DNA of 64,000 bases from Arenibacter palladensis (GTDB taxonomy: Bacteria; Bacteroidota; Bacteroidia; Flavobacteriales; Flavobacteriaceae), in the NCBI RefSeq assembly GCF_900129275.1, contig NZ_FQUX01000001.1:868001-932000 (forward strand), read 5' to 3'. The notes beneath the pieces were generated by a model. The model made no database searches and was not told the origin of the DNA. It was given only the letters and a program-made list of their open reading frames with translations. Positions 16,207 to 25,225 of this stretch are shown here, piece by piece. Within the stretch, counting starts at the first letter, position 1; each line of letters opens with the position of its first letter. The position numbers were made by a program, and so were the translations under genes.

Positions 16207-17457
16207 ATGCAATTAAAGCGAGTTGTGGTTACTGGTCTAGGTGCTTTGACACCTATTGGCAATAATATTGAAGAGTATTGGGAAGGCCTAAAGAACGGAA
16301 AAAGTGGTTCGGCCCCCATTACTTATTATGATACAGAGAAGTTTAAAGTAAAATTTGCATGCGAATTAAAGAACTATAATGCCGAGGATTATTTTGATAG
16401 AAAAGAGGCGCGAAAGTTGGACAGGTTTGCCCAATATGCACTCATTTCTTCAGATGAAGCCATAAAAGACTCAGGATTGGATCTTGATAAAATAGATAAG
16501 TTTCGAACAGGAGTAATCTGGGGAGCTGGTATAGGCGGATTGGAAACTTTTCAGAACGAAGTTTTAAATTTTGCCGCAGGCGACGGAACACCAAGGTTTA
16601 ATCCATTCTTTATCCCAAAAATGATTGCTGATATTGCTCCTGGCAATATCTCTATAAAGCATGGTTTTATGGGACCCAATTATACTACGGTATCTGCTTG
16701 TGCATCCTCTGCCAATGCTATAATTGATGCCTTGAACACCATTCGTTTGGGATATTGTGATGTTGTAGTTACTGGTGGTAGTGAGGCAGCGGTTACCATT
16801 GCCGGAATGGGCGGTTTTGGAGCAATGCATGCGCTTTCTACACGTAATGAGAGCCCAGAAACAGCTTCTAGGCCATTTGATGCTACTCGGGACGGATTTG
16901 TGCTGGGTGAAGGGGCAGGAGCTCTAATCCTTGAAGAATATGAGCATGCCAAAGCTAGGGGAGCAAAAATATACGCCGAGGTTGCAGGTGGAGGTTTATC
17001 CAGTGATGCCTACCATATGACGGCCCCACATCCTGACGGAATTGGAGTTGTTAGGGTAATGGAGAATTGCTTAAAGGATGCCGGATTAAAACCTGAAGAT
17101 GTGGATGCCATAAATACACATGGTACTTCAACTCCCTTAGGTGATGTTGCCGAGTTAAAAGCCATTACCAAGGTTTTCGGAGAGCATGCGCACCAGATAA
17201 ACATTAACTCTACAAAATCCATGACAGGTCACCTTTTAGGTGCTGCCGGTGCTATTGAGGCCATAGCTTCAATATTGGCCATGGAGCATGGATTGGTACC
17301 ACCTACCATAAACCATACTACGGTAGACGAGAATATTGATCCCAAATTAAACCTTACCCTTAATAAGGCGCAAAAAAGAGAGGTAAATGTTGCCCTGAGC
17401 AACACTTTCGGATTTGGGGGACATAATGCATGTGTAATATTTAAAAAAATTAGCTAA
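16207..17457 (+). CDS. fabF: beta-ketoacyl-ACP synthase II
   Basis: A 416-residue condensing enzyme that elongates acyl-ACP with malonyl-ACP. The Cys-His-His triad is visible as VSACASSANAI (active cysteine, near residue 164), INTHGTSTPLGD and KSMTGHLLGAAGA. The start MQLKRVVVTGLGALTPIGNN and the glycine-rich end SNTFGFGGHNACV are typical. It follows acpP and precedes rnc by 8 bp, a common arrangement. Confidence 0.97.
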   Translation: MQLKRVVVTGLGALTPIGNNIEEYWEGLKNGKSGSAPITYYDTEKFKVKFACELKNYNAEDYFDRKEARKLDRFAQYALISSDEAIKDSGLDLDKIDKFRTGVIWGAGIGGLETFQNEVLNFAAGDGTPRFNPFFIPKMIADIAPGNISIKHGFMGPNYTTVSACASSANAIIDALNTIRLGYCDVVVTGGSEAAVTIAGMGGFGAMHALSTRNESPETASRPFDATRDGFVLGEGAGALILEEYEHAKARGAKIYAEVAGGGLSSDAYHMTAPHPDGIGVVRVMENCLKDAGLKPEDVDAINTHGTSTPLGDVAELKAITKVFGEHAHQININSTKSMTGHLLGAAGAIEAIASILAMEHGLVPPTINHTTVDENIDPKLNLTLNKAQKREVNVALSNTFGFGGHNACVIFKKIS

Positions 17458-17465
17458 GTCATAAT

Positions 17466-18209
17466 ATGAACGCTTTTTCCAATTTATTTAATTCCCATTC
17501 AAAACAGGATGGGGATTTTTTTTTGGGAATGAAAAAAATTTTGGGTTTTAAGCCAAAAAATCTGGAAATTTATCAAAAAGCGTTCGTCCATCGCTCTGCC
17601 AACAGGAAGGATAAGGCCGGTTTTCCGATGAATTATGAGCGCTTGGAGTTTCTAGGGGATGCCATGTTGGGTACCATAATTTCCAAGCACTTATATAGTA
17701 AGGTTCCGGACGGTGACGAAGGATATCTCACCAAAATGAGATCTAAGATCGTTAGTAGGGAACACCTGAATGAACTAGGGAAGGATTTAAACCTTATCGA
17801 TTTTGTGGAGAGTAGAATTCCTAAATCGCGCTTCGGAGACAATATACACGGAAATGTTTTTGAGGCCTTGGTCGGTGCCATTTATTTGGATAGGGGATAT
17901 AAATTCTGCGAAAAGTTTATAAGCAAAAGGATTATAGATCCCTATGTGGATATTGAACAATTGGAGGGCAAGGTCATAAGCTATAAAAGCTTGGTGATAG
18001 AGTGGTGCCAAAAACAAAAAAAATCCTTTAATTACGATATTTACGAGGATACGGGAAATGATGTTGTTAAACATTTTGCCGTGAAATTGTCCATTGCTGG
18101 AAAAATTGTGGCCAAAGCTAGGGCGACTTCAAAAAAGAAGGCCGAGGAACGGGCTTCCAAAAGGGCGTATTTTGCTTTACAGGACAAAATGGATAAATCC
18201 AATGAGTGA
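17466..18209 (+). CDS. rnc: ribonuclease III
   Basis: A 247-residue double-strand-specific RNase for rRNA and mRNA processing. The catalytic signature is YERLEFLGDAMLGTIIS (near residue 58), and the second acidic cluster is in GNVFEALVGAIYLDRGY. A double-stranded RNA-binding domain occupies roughly residues 175-242 (ending KKKAEERASKRAYFAL). It starts 8 bp after fabF, so it is co-transcribed. Confidence 0.95.
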   Translation: MNAFSNLFNSHSKQDGDFFLGMKKILGFKPKNLEIYQKAFVHRSANRKDKAGFPMNYERLEFLGDAMLGTIISKHLYSKVPDGDEGYLTKMRSKIVSREHLNELGKDLNLIDFVESRIPKSRFGDNIHGNVFEALVGAIYLDRGYKFCEKFISKRIIDPYVDIEQLEGKVISYKSLVIEWCQKQKKSFNYDIYEDTGNDVVKHFAVKLSIAGKIVAKARATSKKKAEERASKRAYFALQDKMDKSNE

Positions 18210-18383
18210 TATCCTTAAATTAAAGGACTATCTCCAAAATTTGGATAGAAAACTCTACAATGGCCATAAGGGTTGAAAATTTTATTAAACTCCAACGTTT
18301 TCGTAGTCTGAACAACGTTTTATACTTGGAATGGATAGGCTAGTTTCGTTATTAATCCTATATTTACGCCTTTCACGGAAAGT

Positions 18384-18848
18384 ATGGCAGCGATACACAA
18401 AATTTCGGAAGATTTTTATGAAGAAACTTTCACTTTAATCGCTTTGCACAGCAGTATAGAAGATTTCATGCTGGTATATGCACTTAATTCTTGTCTTAAA
18501 ACAAAGTTGAAGAGGTCCGTGAACGATTTGGATTTGTCGCAAGGTGGCTCGTTCCCAATTTTTGATTGGAGAGATGAAGTAAATGATCGCTATTACACAT
18601 TTGTAAGCAACAATGATGTAAAGGAAGAGGTATTGAGTATAGGAAATCTGTTTCAGGATCAGCCAACTTTTACAAAATATCATTTGGTTCCTGAATACAG
18701 GGATGTCGACTACTTTTTAAAGATAGAACACGACGAATTGGACGTGGAAGATAAAATTTTGAAGTCTGTACTAACAATCCCTAAGGTCATAACGGCCTAT
18801 TTGGTGGATGCAAGTAAACTAAAATCTAAAAATAATTTAATATTTTAA
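18384..18848 (+). CDS. IPExxxVDY family protein
   Basis: A 154-residue acidic protein whose central signature HLVPEYRDVDYFLKIE fits the Bacteroidota IPExxxVDY family, which has no known function. It is typically found beside pyruvate kinase, as here: the pyk start is 3 bp after its stop. No signal peptide or membrane segment is present, so it is probably cytoplasmic. The 174-bp spacer before it contains no convincing gene; a 24-codon frame overlapping the rnc stop was judged spurious. Confidence 0.85.
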   Translation: MAAIHKISEDFYEETFTLIALHSSIEDFMLVYALNSCLKTKLKRSVNDLDLSQGGSFPIFDWRDEVNDRYYTFVSNNDVKEEVLSIGNLFQDQPTFTKYHLVPEYRDVDYFLKIEHDELDVEDKILKSVLTIPKVITAYLVDASKLKSKNNLIF

Positions 18849-18851
18849 ATA

Positions 18852-20294
18852 ATGCCAATAAATAAAAAGACAAAAATAGTAGCGACCTTAGGACCAGCTA
18901 CTAGTACGAAGAGTGTTCTTAAGGACATGATTGAGGCTGGAGTGGATGTCTTTAGGATAAACTTTTCCCATGCCGATTATAAGGACGTTGCAGAGCGCAT
19001 ACAAATGATTCGTGATTTGAATGAGGAATTAGGTACTTACACCTCTATTCTTGCGGATTTACAAGGACCAAAATTAAGGGTCGGGGTTATGGCCGGTGAA
19101 GTAGTAGTTGCCCCAGGAGATGAAATAACTTTTGTTACCGGTAAGCCTTTCGAAGGAAATGCGGAAAAAGTGTATATGAACTACACTAATTTTCCAAAAG
19201 ATGTTAAAGCGGGGGAGCGTATCTTGTTGGATGATGGAAAGTTAATGTTCGAGGTAATTTCTACCAACTCAAAGGATGAAGTTAGGGCAAAAGTAATCCA
19301 AGGCGGGCCTTTGAAATCCAAGAAAGGGGTTAACCTGCCAAACACCAATATCTCTTTACCAGCATTGACTACTAAGGATATCAAGGATGCCATTTTTGCC
19401 ATATCGCAAGACGTGGATTGGATAGCCCTTTCCTTTGTGAGATTTAGTCAGGATTTAATAGACCTACAGAATATTATTAAGGAACATTCCGAGCATAAAA
19501 TTCCAATTATTGCAAAAATTGAAAAACCTGAAGCGGTAGAAAACATCGATAAGATTGTGGCATATTGTGATGGATTGATGGTTGCAAGAGGAGATTTGGG
19601 AGTTGAGGTTCCGGCACAGGAAGTACCCCTTATCCAAAAGCAATTGGTACTAAGGGCCAAAAAGGCCAGGATACCGGTAATTATAGCCACCCAGATGATG
19701 GAAACCATGATTACCAGCCTTACGCCTACCCGTGCCGAGGTGAACGATGTGGCCAACTCGGTAATGGATGGGGCCGATGCAGTAATGCTTTCAGGGGAAA
19801 CTTCCGTTGGAAATTATCCTGTGCAGGTAATACAAAAAATGTCCAGTATCTTGGAAAGTGTTGAGAACTCAGATCTAATTAAGGTGCCGCATGAGCCACC
19901 TCAGGTTAGGACCAATAGATATATCACCAAATCAATTTGTTTCCATGCCGCCAATATGGCCAATGAAATAAAGGCCAAGGCTATTTCTACCTTGACCAAT
20001 AGTGGATATACGGCTTTCCAAATATCTGCCTGGAGACCAAAGGCCCATATATTGGTGTTTACCTCCAATAAAAGGATCCTTACACAGCTCAACTTGTTAT
20101 GGGGAGTAAAGGCCTTTTATTATGATAAGTATGTGTCTACGGACGAAACTATTGAGGATGTCAATAAAATGGCATGTCAGAAAGGATTTTTGGAAGTTGG
20201 GGACATGTTGATCAGTTTGGCGGCTATGCCTATTAAAGATAAAGGTATGGTGAATACCTTGCGTGTTTCACAAATAGAAAGCTGTAATTTTTAG
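18852..20294 (+). CDS. pyk: pyruvate kinase
   Basis: A 480-residue glycolytic enzyme making pyruvate and ATP from phosphoenolpyruvate. Recognisable blocks are the start TKIVATLGPATSTKSVL, FRINFSHADY, ILADLQGPKLRVG, the active-site lysine/metal segment IPIIAKIEKPEAVENID, and MVARGDLGVEVPAQEVP with the following IIATQMMETM. The C-terminal domain closes with DMLISLAAMPIKDKGMVNTL. It follows the IPExxxVDY gene by 3 bp and is closed by a hairpin terminator. Confidence 0.97.
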   Translation: MPINKKTKIVATLGPATSTKSVLKDMIEAGVDVFRINFSHADYKDVAERIQMIRDLNEELGTYTSILADLQGPKLRVGVMAGEVVVAPGDEITFVTGKPFEGNAEKVYMNYTNFPKDVKAGERILLDDGKLMFEVISTNSKDEVRAKVIQGGPLKSKKGVNLPNTNISLPALTTKDIKDAIFAISQDVDWIALSFVRFSQDLIDLQNIIKEHSEHKIPIIAKIEKPEAVENIDKIVAYCDGLMVARGDLGVEVPAQEVPLIQKQLVLRAKKARIPVIIATQMMETMITSLTPTRAEVNDVANSVMDGADAVMLSGETSVGNYPVQVIQKMSSILESVENSDLIKVPHEPPQVRTNRYITKSICFHAANMANEIKAKAISTLTNSGYTAFQISAWRPKAHILVFTSNKRILTQLNLLWGVKAFYYDKYVSTDETIEDVNKMACQKGFLEVGDMLISLAAMPIKDKGMVNTLRVSQIESCNF

Positions 20295-20317
20295 AAACGG
20301 ATTACCGAATATATTAT

Positions 20318-20360
20318 AAAAGGCCTGTCTGGATGTTTAAACTGGACAGGTCTTTTTTTT
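20318..20360. terminator. bidirectional terminator between pyk and dinB
   Basis: AAAAGGCCTGTCTGG (20318-20332) pairs with CTGGACAGGTCTTTT (20342-20356) with G-U pairs, followed by a T-run on the plus strand and by TTTT on the minus strand. It lies between the converging pyk and dinB genes and can serve both. Confidence 0.7.
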
Positions 20361-20364
20361 GTTG

Positions 20365-21462
20365 TTACAAGTCGAATTTTAATTGTACGGTAAGTACCTT
20401 TTGTTCCAAGGGTTCATTTTTTTCCGTATTTAGATTGGATAGGGATATCCCCAATAGGCGAACGGAATTTTCCAATTTTTCCTGGTAAAGCAACTCTTTG
20501 GTAGTTTCCAATATCAAGGATTTGTCCGCAATATAATAGGGTAGGGTCTTACTCCGCGTCTGAAGGGTGAAATCGCTATATTTTATTTTCAAGGTTACCG
20601 TTTTCCCTGATATCTTTGATTTTTTTAGACGTTTTTCCAGTTCCGTGGCAATGTTTTCCAATCTTTGAAGCATAAAGATCTCACTGCTCAAATTTTCATC
20701 GAAAGTACGCTCGGCACCTACCGATTTTGGGATTCTATTGGGCTTTACCTCGCTGTTGTGAATACCTCTAACCACATGGTAGTAGTAATCCCCGCTTTTA
20801 CCAAAATGTTCCCTTAGAAATTCAACGGATTTCTGTTTAAGGTCTTTTCCCGAAAAAATACCGAGGTGATACATTTTATCTGCCGTCACCTTCCCCACGC
20901 CATAGAATTTTCTAATTTCCAATTCTTCCAAAAAAGATATTACCTCTTCTGGATTAACGGTTTTTTGACCATTGGGCTTATTGTAGTCGCTTGCAACCTT
21001 GGCCAGGAATTTGTTAATGGATATTCCTGCCGATGCGGTGAGGCCCACTTCGTTAAAAATACGCTGTCTAATCTCTTCTGCTATAAGGGAGGCCGAGGGA
21101 TTTCCTTTTTTGTTGGTCGTAACGTCCAAATAGGCCTCGTCCAATGAAAGCGGTTCCACCAAATCCGTATAATCGAAAAATATATTTCTAATTTTAAGGG
21201 AAATCTCCTTATAACGTTCAAAACGCGGGGGAGCAAATATTAGATCGGGACAGTTTCTTTTGGCCAAATAACCACTCATTGCACTACGCACGCCAAATTT
21301 TCTGGCTTCGTAACTGGCGGCGGAAACCACACCCCTTTTTTCGGCCCCACCAACGGCCAAAGGCTTGCCCTTTAGAGCAGGGTTGTCCATTTGTTCTACG
21401 GAGGCGTAAAACGCGTCCATATCCACATGGATTATTTTTCGTTGTGGGAAATCCAATTTCAT
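20365..21462 (-). CDS. dinB: DNA polymerase IV (Y-family)
   Basis: A 365-residue translesion polymerase. Metal-binding motifs are IIHVDMDAFYASVEQ at the N-terminus and PLSLDEAYLDVT near residue 104; the helix-hairpin-helix segment around residue 185 (RKFYGVGKVTADKMYHLGI) and a little-finger domain follow. The C-terminus (EPLEQKVLTVQLKFDL) contains a plausible beta-clamp binding motif, EQKVLTVQL. It is a single gene, convergent with pyk and divergent from the next gene. Confidence 0.95.
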   Translation of the reverse strand: MKLDFPQRKIIHVDMDAFYASVEQMDNPALKGKPLAVGGAEKRGVVSAASYEARKFGVRSAMSGYLAKRNCPDLIFAPPRFERYKEISLKIRNIFFDYTDLVEPLSLDEAYLDVTTNKKGNPSASLIAEEIRQRIFNEVGLTASAGISINKFLAKVASDYNKPNGQKTVNPEEVISFLEELEIRKFYGVGKVTADKMYHLGIFSGKDLKQKSVEFLREHFGKSGDYYYHVVRGIHNSEVKPNRIPKSVGAERTFDENLSSEIFMLQRLENIATELEKRLKKSKISGKTVTLKIKYSDFTLQTRSKTLPYYIADKSLILETTKELLYQEKLENSVRLLGISLSNLNTEKNEPLEQKVLTVQLKFDL

Positions 21463-21522
21463 ACCGTAAATTTATAACAAGTTGGGGCTATTACGCCCCA
21501 CCTAAAATGTTAAACGCAGAAA

Positions 21523-22212
21523 ATGGGGAAGGGACAAATAAAATTAAGTGGGAAAACGGCCATAGTATTGGGTGCAACCGGCTTAACTGGCGGGTATTTA
21601 TTGCAGATGTTGCTCAAGGATGAACGCTATATAAAAATAAGGCTCTTTTCTAGGAGCAGTATTGGATTTTCCCATCCAAAATTAGAGGAACATATAGTAG
21701 ACCTCTTAACTTTGGAAGGTCATAAGGCCGATTTTCTAGGGGATGAGGTGTTTTGTTGTATTGGTACTACCAAGGCCAAAACCCCCGATACGGAAATGTA
21801 CAAAAAGATAGATTTTGGGATACCGGTTTCGGCGGCCAAAATAGGTCGTGAAAATGGGATTCAAACCTTCCTGGTCATCTCGGCCATGGGAGCCAATTCC
21901 AAAAGTGGTGTTAGCTACAACAGAATAAAAGGGGAAATGGAAGAAGCTGTATTAAAGTGTGGCATCCACCATACCTATATTTTACAACCTTCATTGATAG
22001 GAGGTAAGCGGGAGGAGAAACGGATAGGGGAATGGTTGGCCAAGCAGTTTATGAAGGTTCTTAATTTAGTTCTCGTTGGACCCTTGGAAAAATATAGGTC
22101 CATTGAACCGGAGGTTATTGCGGGCACAATGGTTTGGTTGGCCAACAATAATTCTGGCAATGACAGGATCCAGTCTCATGAAATTGAAAAAATTTACCGT
22201 AGCCATTTTTAA
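21523..22212 (+). CDS. NAD(P)-binding oxidoreductase, HTATIP2/TIP30-like
   Basis: A 229-residue atypical short-chain dehydrogenase. The nucleotide-binding motif is IVLGATGLTGGYLLQ at residues 13-27. The central segment ISAMGANSKSGVSYNRIKGEMEEAV holds the Ser and Tyr-x-x-x-Lys-like catalytic pattern (Y-N-R-I-K). It resembles the TIP30 (HTATIP2) group found across bacteria and eukaryotes, without an assigned substrate. It is followed after 24 bp by a CYTH-domain gene. Confidence 0.8.
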   Translation: MGKGQIKLSGKTAIVLGATGLTGGYLLQMLLKDERYIKIRLFSRSSIGFSHPKLEEHIVDLLTLEGHKADFLGDEVFCCIGTTKAKTPDTEMYKKIDFGIPVSAAKIGRENGIQTFLVISAMGANSKSGVSYNRIKGEMEEAVLKCGIHHTYILQPSLIGGKREEKRIGEWLAKQFMKVLNLVLVGPLEKYRSIEPEVIAGTMVWLANNNSGNDRIQSHEIEKIYRSHF

Positions 22213-22236
22213 TACATTAGTAACCAATTAGCATAA

Positions 22237-22710
22237 ATGATAGAAATAGAGCGTAAATTTTTAGTGAAGTCGGAAGCTTTTAAGACAGACGCTGTTCAAA
22301 AGGAAAGAATTGTACAAGGTTTTTTAAATACGGACCCCTTAAGGACGGTAAGGGTAAGGATCAAGGGAGACAGAGGATATATAACGGTGAAGGGAAAGGG
22401 TAACCAGAATGGTACCACGCGTTTTGAATGGGAAAAGGAAATTTCCGTTAAGGAGGCGGATGCCTTGATGAATTTATCCGAGCCAGGGGTAATAGACAAG
22501 ATGCGATACTTTATTGAGGTCGGGAAACATATATTTGAGGTAGACGAATTTTTTGGAGACAATTCGGGATTGATAATAGCGGAAGTTGAATTGGAACATG
22601 AAGATGAGGACTTTTTAAAACCTCAATGGTTGGGGGATGAAGTAACTTCAGATATCAAATATTACAATTCACAGCTGAGCAAAAACCCTTTTAAGACATG
22701 GAAAAAATAA
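22237..22710 (+). CDS. CYTH-domain protein, probable inorganic triphosphatase
   Basis: A 157-residue CYTH (triphosphate tunnel) domain. It begins with the signature MIEIERKFLV (ExExK), followed by basic and acidic residues that line the tunnel (TVRVRIKGDRGYITVKGKG, FEWEKEI, KHIFEVDEFFGD, AEVELEHEDE). Simple single-domain members hydrolyse inorganic tripolyphosphate or nucleotides. It overlaps the start of the next gene by 13 bp, so the two are translationally coupled. Confidence 0.9.
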   Translation: MIEIERKFLVKSEAFKTDAVQKERIVQGFLNTDPLRTVRVRIKGDRGYITVKGKGNQNGTTRFEWEKEISVKEADALMNLSEPGVIDKMRYFIEVGKHIFEVDEFFGDNSGLIIAEVELEHEDEDFLKPQWLGDEVTSDIKYYNSQLSKNPFKTWKK

Positions 22711-23201
22711 GGTTGTTATTCGTTGTAATATTATTGTGGCAGTGCTTTTCCTGTAAGGATAAGGTAGAGGAACTAAGTATAAAAATGGAGCAGCAAGTTA
22801 TTGAACCCGAGCCTTCCGTTGCCGAATTGAAGAAGCGTTTGGAATCACAGGGATTTAAAACTTTCGAATATATAGATGAAAAGACCAAGGATACCATCTT
22901 GATGCAACAATATTTTATTGCCTTTTTAAAGAGTGGTCCAAATCGGTCCCAATCCAAGACTGAGGCAGATAGTCTACAGGCCTTACATTTGGCCCATTTG
23001 GGTAGAATGTACGAGGAAGGATATGCCGATATTTCGGGTCCTTTTGGGGATAATGGGGACATACGTGGCATTACTATCTACAATGTGCCTACCCAAGAAA
23101 TGGCAGATAGTCTGGCAAATATGGATCCCATGGTAAAAACAGGCAGGCTGGCCATTGAGATACATCCATGGTGGGCTGCCAAGGGGTTCAAACTAAGATA
23201 G
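22698..23201 (+). CDS. lipoprotein with YciI-like domain
   Basis: A 167-residue protein with a short lipoprotein signal (MEKIRLLFVVILLWQCFSC, cysteine 19 being the likely lipid-modified residue). Residues 65-160 resemble the YciI/DGPF fold: a histidine pair in LHLAHLGRMYEEGYADISGP and the closing IEIHPWWAAKG. YciI proteins are small ferredoxin-fold proteins of uncertain enzymatic function; an exported version is unusual. The gene overlaps the CYTH gene by 13 bp and its 3' end overlaps the converging TetR gene by 9 bp. Confidence 0.7.
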   Translation: MEKIRLLFVVILLWQCFSCKDKVEELSIKMEQQVIEPEPSVAELKKRLESQGFKTFEYIDEKTKDTILMQQYFIAFLKSGPNRSQSKTEADSLQALHLAHLGRMYEEGYADISGPFGDNGDIRGITIYNVPTQEMADSLANMDPMVKTGRLAIEIHPWWAAKGFKLR

Positions 23202-23783
23202 TTTGGATACATAGCTTTCTGTTGCTATACCTCTAAGATTATTTATGATCAAATGTTCCAATAATTCTGAACTGCTGTATTTGTCAAAGAGATTGTGGGT
23301 TGAAAAAAGCATATATTCCAATCTGTTCAAATATATATGGGAGGTAAGTGCCAAATTCACATTCTGTCTGATCTGGCCTTTTATTTGGGCCTGTTGCAAA
23401 AGCGCAAGGACATTATCATGTATTACGCTTGCCCTAAATCCATTGAAAAGTTCGTTGGCTTTGGGATAGTATTTCTTTAGGCCCAATAAAAATGACGGAC
23501 TAAACTTTTTAAGATTATTCAACCCTATCCTGTAAATTGAAATAATTCCTTGGATAGGGTTGTTTTTTTCTTTTTCTATTGCCTCTGTTATCTCATTTCG
23601 TACTTTGTTCAATAGGTACTTTAGGCTTTCCTGTACTATTTCTTCCTTGCTCGAAAAATGCCGGTAGATCGTTTTCTTTGAGACACCCATTTCATGGGCG
23701 AGGTCATCCAGGGTAAATCGTTTGCTCCCAAATTTTAAAAATTTGGAAATAGCGAATTCTAAAAATTCCTCCTGGTTCTCCAT
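23193..23783 (-). CDS. TetR/AcrR family transcriptional regulator
   Basis: A 196-residue regulator with an N-terminal TetR helix-turn-helix (RFTLDDLAHEMGVSKKTIYR, then HFSSKEEIV) at residues 18-46 and a variable ligand-binding domain. It lies 18 bp after the efflux outer-membrane gene on the same strand, so it is probably the last gene of the pump operon and may report pump substrates. Its 3' end overlaps the converging YciI-like gene by 9 bp. The operon also has a different regulator at its head. Confidence 0.85.
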   Translation of the reverse strand: MENQEEFLEFAISKFLKFGSKRFTLDDLAHEMGVSKKTIYRHFSSKEEIVQESLKYLLNKVRNEITEAIEKEKNNPIQGIISIYRIGLNNLKKFSPSFLLGLKKYYPKANELFNGFRASVIHDNVLALLQQAQIKGQIRQNVNLALTSHIYLNRLEYMLFSTHNLFDKYSSSELLEHLIINNLRGIATESYVSKLS

Positions 23784-23801
23784 TACTTATAAACTTGGCT
23801 T

Positions 23802-25220
23802 CTATTGCCAGCCACCACCCAAGGAGCGATACAATTCTACCGTAGCCGATAATTGGGATAGTTTGTTGGTAATAAGGTTTAGTTCAGCACTCAGGGCGCT
23901 TTGTCTAGCTGTTAACAAGTCCAAGTAATTGGCGTAACCATTTTTTAACAACTCATCAGAATTAGTTTCTGCTTTTCGCAAGGCTTCCACTTCATTTTTT
24001 CTGAACTCGAATTTCTTGGTTTCAGCTTCATAGGAAAATAACGCATTGGACACTTCGCTTCCCGCAACCAATAGGGTTTTCTTAAAATTCAATAAGGAAC
24101 TTTCTTGATTGGCAAGTGCAACTTCTTTTTGGGTTTTTAGTTTTCTTTGATTCAAAAGAGGTTGTGTCAAACCACCAACTACGGTTGCAAATAGGGAGTT
24201 TGCATTTAGTAACTTATCCAATTCCAAACTCTGTAAGCCTCCCGAAGCTGTTAAGGTAAGGGACGGATAAAAACTGCTATTGGCAACATTGGTCAATTCA
24301 AAATCTCTGATCAGAGCATATTCTGCAGCCATAACATCCGGTCTGTTTCTTAACAATCTTGCAGGTACGCCCAGCTTTATTTCCTGATCAAGGCTTTGAT
24401 TGTCCAATCGACTTCTTTTAAACTCTTGAGGTGCTTTGCCAAGTAAAATACTCAAAGTGTTTTCTGCTTTAAAAATAGCAGTTTCTATATCTATTTGTAG
24501 CGCCTTGGCGCTATTGTACTGCGCTATGTTTTGGTCTACTGCAACCTGGGTTACTTGACCTGCATCTTTTAATGCCTTGATTGTCTCAACACTACTTGCC
24601 CTGGTTGCTATGGTTTGCTTTGTTACTTCCAACTGAGCATCCAAAGCCAATAGATTGTAATAGGTATTGGCAATGTTGGAAATCAATTGTGTTTTTACGG
24701 CTTGATGTCCTGCAACACTTTGTAGATAATCTGCCTGCGATGCTCTTTTATTACTTCTTATTTTTCCCCAAATATCAGCCTCCCAAGATAAATCTGCAGT
24801 AATGTCATATGTGTCCAAACCTCCACTAAATATAGAACCGAACTGACTGTTCTCCGAATATTCCTGATGTGTATAGTTGGGCCCCACACTTAATGTTGGC
24901 AAATAACCTGCTTTCCCTTGTTTTGCATACGCTTCAGCAGCTATCATTTGCTGAATTGCGATACGAATGTCCATATTATTCTGCAGACCTTCCTCTATAT
25001 ATTGTTCAAGATATTGATCTGTAAATAAGTCTTTCCAAGATACGTCTGCCATAGAAACACTATCCTTTGGAAGGTTTTCGGTTCTATAAAGGTTTTCGGT
25101 TTCTATATCCAGATCCGGTCTTACATAATCCCGTGCCACAAAACAACTTTGTAATGTTATTGCAACTACTAGTAAAAGTGCACCTTTACTTAAACTTCTA
25201 TGTTTTATAATTGATTTCAT
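23802..25220 (-). CDS. RND efflux outer-membrane lipoprotein (TolC/OprM family)
   Basis: A 472-residue outer-membrane factor of the NodT/OprM type. A lipoprotein signal ends at the lipobox LQSC (cysteine near residue 26), followed by VARDYVRPDLD. Two repeats of long helices (for example the segments around residues 170-260 and 370-460) form the periplasmic tunnel, and the end LYRSLGGGWQ is typical of this group. It works with the adaptor and pump genes directly upstream; the gap to the pump is 5 bp. Confidence 0.92.
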   Translation of the reverse strand: MKSIIKHRSLSKGALLLVVAITLQSCFVARDYVRPDLDIETENLYRTENLPKDSVSMADVSWKDLFTDQYLEQYIEEGLQNNMDIRIAIQQMIAAEAYAKQGKAGYLPTLSVGPNYTHQEYSENSQFGSIFSGGLDTYDITADLSWEADIWGKIRSNKRASQADYLQSVAGHQAVKTQLISNIANTYYNLLALDAQLEVTKQTIATRASSVETIKALKDAGQVTQVAVDQNIAQYNSAKALQIDIETAIFKAENTLSILLGKAPQEFKRSRLDNQSLDQEIKLGVPARLLRNRPDVMAAEYALIRDFELTNVANSSFYPSLTLTASGGLQSLELDKLLNANSLFATVVGGLTQPLLNQRKLKTQKEVALANQESSLLNFKKTLLVAGSEVSNALFSYEAETKKFEFRKNEVEALRKAETNSDELLKNGYANYLDLLTARQSALSAELNLITNKLSQLSATVELYRSLGGGWQ

Positions 25221-25225
25221 TGTTC

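Noticed and set aside
18202-18276. 24-codon frame overlapping the rnc stop (ATGAGTGA)
   Set aside because: Too short, no membrane or charge pattern, and the overlap arises by chance from the rnc end.
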